A DNA stretch of 64,000 nt from an uncultured Eubacteriales bacterium (lineage in GTDB: Bacteria > Bacillota > Clostridia > Peptostreptococcales > Anaerovoracaceae): the NCBI GenBank assembly GCA_900553025.1, contig USBT01000003.1, forward strand, positions 7,080 to 71,079, given 5' to 3'. Positions 62,371-64,000 of this stretch are shown one piece after another. The translations under genes were made by a program, and so were the position numbers. How positions within the stretch are numbered: the stretch's first letter is position 1; every line of letters begins with the position of its first letter. The notes below the pieces were generated by a model, which ran no database searches, was not told the DNA's origin, and saw only the letters and a list, made by a program, of their open reading frames with translations.

Positions 62371-63108
62371 CCTTGTTCCGTCACCGTTTATATCAATTTT
62401 TTCGTCCATAAGATTAGGTATTTTCTTAAATTTAAGAATGAAAAAGTCCTTATTTCTAGCCATTATCTCTCTGAGTATTAGCTTTCTATTCTCATCCCTC
62501 AAAATCCCGCGATGTATCTCCTTCGGCCAAACCTGATCACTTGCAATCCCTCTGGTTTTCATATCCATCTTTTGCCCTATATACACAGCCCGAGGCAGAT
62601 GAAACGTCTGCGACACAACGATAGCGCGATCTATGCCAAAAACCTGTTTTGCTCTAACCATACTTTCAAAGGTGCTATACCCCTTGTGGTCACAAAATAT
62701 ATCCTCATCAGGAATCCCCTTGCCCTTAATATATGCGAGCATCGATGAAATCTCATCATAATAATCCTGCGCGTTATCGCCATCGCCAGTCAAAAGAATC
62801 TTTCTAGCGACATTCTTATCATATAGGTCAACTGCAACATCAAGTCTAGCCCTGAGAACTGGACTAGGAGTTTTGTCCGACAAAATAGCCGCCCCCGGCA
62901 CTATTATCGCTTCGGCTCCAAAATCCGTTGCTTTATTGTAGAGAGCATCGCTTGCCGTATCAGAACTCTCTTGATATCGACCTATTATATTATCCTTTTC
63001 TAAAGTCTTTATATGTTGGCTCACAGATAGTATGGAAGCAATGATAAACACTACGACCATGAGTATTATGAGCATTATTTTTCTTGATTTTTTCATGTTA
63101 TGAAACAT
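62350..63108 (-). CDS. YdcF/SanA/ElyC-family membrane-anchored protein (DUF218)
   Basis: A 252-residue protein with one N-terminal membrane helix (residues about 9-30) and a DUF218 domain: AIIVPGAAI, RLDVAVDLYDKN, KILLTGDGDN, STFESMVRAKQVFG and VVSQTFHLPRAVYIGQKM. Family members affect envelope integrity or vancomycin tolerance in E. coli, but the reaction is not known. AGGGG lies in a 12-nt repeat just before the ATG. It is divergent from the DAHP synthase. Confidence 0.88.
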   Translation of the reverse strand: MFHNMKKSRKIMLIILMVVVFIIASILSVSQHIKTLEKDNIIGRYQESSDTASDALYNKATDFGAEAIIVPGAAILSDKTPSPVLRARLDVAVDLYDKNVARKILLTGDGDNAQDYYDEISSMLAYIKGKGIPDEDIFCDHKGYSTFESMVRAKQVFGIDRAIVVSQTFHLPRAVYIGQKMDMKTRGIASDQVWPKEIHRGILRDENRKLILREIMARNKDFFILKFKKIPNLMDEKIDINGDGTRTHTISK

Positions 63109-63111
63109 CTC

Positions 63112-63148
63112 GTCCCCTGCTTAGAGCCCTGCCTAGGTGCCTGCTTAG
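63112..63148 (-). repeat. 12-nt tandem repeat carrying the ribosome binding site
   Basis: On the minus strand CTAAGCAGGCAC (63148-63137), CTAGGCAGGGCT (63136-63125) and CTAAGCAGGGGAC (63124-63112) form three units. The last supplies the AGGGG ribosome binding site of the YdcF-like gene. Confidence 0.72.
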
Positions 63149-63232
63149 TATTTTGCATTTAAAGATGAATTGTGATACAATTCTTTTGCTATTAGTATAC
63201 CATAGAGGAGCGAAAAATCACAATATTTTACT

Positions 63233-64000
63233 ATGAGATTATTAGTATCAAGAGAATACAAAAAGGACGATACAATCGTTAAAATAGGGAATGTTTCAAT
63301 AGGTGATGGATCCTTATGCATAATTGCTGGGCCTTGCACCATCGAAAGCTTTGATCAGCTTCATTATGTTGCGTCAGGACTTTCAAAGCTAAACATAGAT
63401 ATTTTGAGGGCAGGTGCATTTAAACCCAGAACCTCCTCATATTCTTTTCAAGGTATGGGATCCAAAGGGCTTGATATCTTATCTAATGTTAAATCCGAGT
63501 TTGGGATTCCAACAGTTTCTGAAATTATTGATATTGCAGATTTATCGTTATTTGACGATGTGGATATTTTGCAGGTTGGTGCAAAGAATATGCAGAATTA
63601 TTCCTTGCTTAAGAAGCTCGGAAGGCAAGAAAAACCTGTTTTGTTAAAAAGAGGCTGGGCAAATACTATAGACGAATTCCTTGAAAGTGCTGAGTATATC
63701 TATCGTGAAGGTAATCATAATATTATTCTTTGTGAAAGAGGCATACGTACATTTGAGCCTTCCGCTAGAAATTCCTTTGATATAAACGCTATACCGATTC
63801 TAAAAAGTAGAACTCATCTTCCAGTCATTGGTGATCCAAGCCATGGCACAGGCATTTCAGAGCTTGTCATGCCAGTTAGCCTTGCTATTGTCGCAGCTGG
63901 TGCGGATGGTTTAATGATAGAGATTCACGAAAATCCTGAATGTGCTCTCTGTGACGGCAAGCAAGCTATTACGTTAGATGAATATGAAATCTTAGAAAAC
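63233..64000 (+). CDS. aroF: 3-deoxy-7-phosphoheptulonate (DAHP) synthase, 3' end outside window
   Basis: The first 256 codons of a DAHP synthase of the KDO8PS-like type (AroF/AroG of Bacillus, without a fused chorismate mutase at the N-terminus). It condenses phosphoenolpyruvate and erythrose-4-phosphate, the first step of aromatic amino acid synthesis. [33 protein letters not shown] and [10 protein letters not shown] (metal His) are visible. The only in-frame ATG is at 63233; the nearest Shine-Dalgarno (GAGGAG at 63205) is 22 nt away, which is long. The frame is open to the window edge. Confidence 0.95.
   Translation, partial: MRLLVSREYKKDDTIVKIGNVSIGDGSLCIIAGPCTIESFDQLHYVASGLSKLNIDILRAGAFKPRTSSYSFQGMGSKGLDILSNVKSEFGIPTVSEIIDIADLSLFDDVDILQVGAKNMQNYSLLKKLGRQEKPVLLKRGWANTIDEFLESAEYIYREGNHNIILCERGIRTFEPSARNSFDINAIPILKSRTHLPVIGDPSHGTGISELVMPVSLAIVAAGADGLMIEIHENPECALCDGKQAITLDEYEILEN

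Overview
The window is a stretch of low-GC chromosome from an anaerobic, Gram-positive-type member of the Bacillota, most likely class Clostridia. It covers the replication origin. Support for this: the conserved origin order (gyrA-gyrB-recF-dnaN-dnaA | oriC | rpmH-rnpA-yidD-yidC-khpB-mnmE-mnmG-rsmG-parA-parB), a complete histidine-to-glutamate pathway using the folate-dependent FtcD/FchA route, an LTA-synthase-like enzyme, sortase-type surface proteins and RNase M5. A Family XIII (Eubacterium/Mogibacterium-like) oral or gut anaerobe is a reasonable guess, but the sequence alone does not fix the genus. Nearly all genes left of about 35.9 kb are on the minus strand and nearly all from there to about 59 kb are on the plus strand, as expected for genes transcribed away from oriC.

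Layout. 0-5 kb: GNAT protein, aldehyde dehydrogenase, a wall-anchored surface protein with a poly-G promoter, M29 aminopeptidase. 5-11 kb: YczE-type membrane protein, NYN/OST-HTH protein, a heterodimeric ABC exporter with a divergent ArsR-type regulator. 11-20 kb: rlmH, walJ-like, DUF2284 protein, and the hutH-hutU-hutI-fchA-ftcD operon. 20-27 kb: pepV, crcB, rpsF-ssb-rpsR with a structured leader, an ECF S component, an IS200-type element, tRNA-Arg(CCT), trpS. 26.5-36 kb: dnaN-recF-gyrB-gyrA-rsbW-sigB and dnaA. 36-54 kb: oriC, the rpmH-to-rsmG cluster, parAB with two parS sites, a GdpP-like phosphodiesterase without membrane anchor, then rplI-dnaB-dnaD-ftsB-rnmV-rsmA-LTA synthase. 54-59 kb: a 1474-residue BspA-like leucine-rich surface protein, also behind a poly-G promoter. 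59-61.5 kb: an accessory patch with a RelB/RelE-type module set between fragments of an ORF6N gene, an orphan antitoxin, a DNA-methylase remnant and a BRO-type antirepressor. 61.5-64 kb: a membrane permease-like protein, a YdcF/SanA protein and the 5' part of a DAHP synthase.

The two most unusual observations are these. (1) Many intergenic spacers are built from short, decayed tandem repeats of 12-40 nt. In at least six cases the first unit contains the stop codon and last codons of the upstream gene, and in two cases the last unit contains the ribosome binding site or start of the downstream gene. The spacer between rsmA and the LTA synthase is almost entirely an 18-nt ladder in perfect register. 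(2) Both surface-protein genes have a run of G (G7 and G9) inside the promoter spacer between TTGAAA and the -10 box, giving spacers of 15 and 19 nt, each two bases from the 17-nt optimum. This is the classic layout of a slipped-strand phase-variable promoter.
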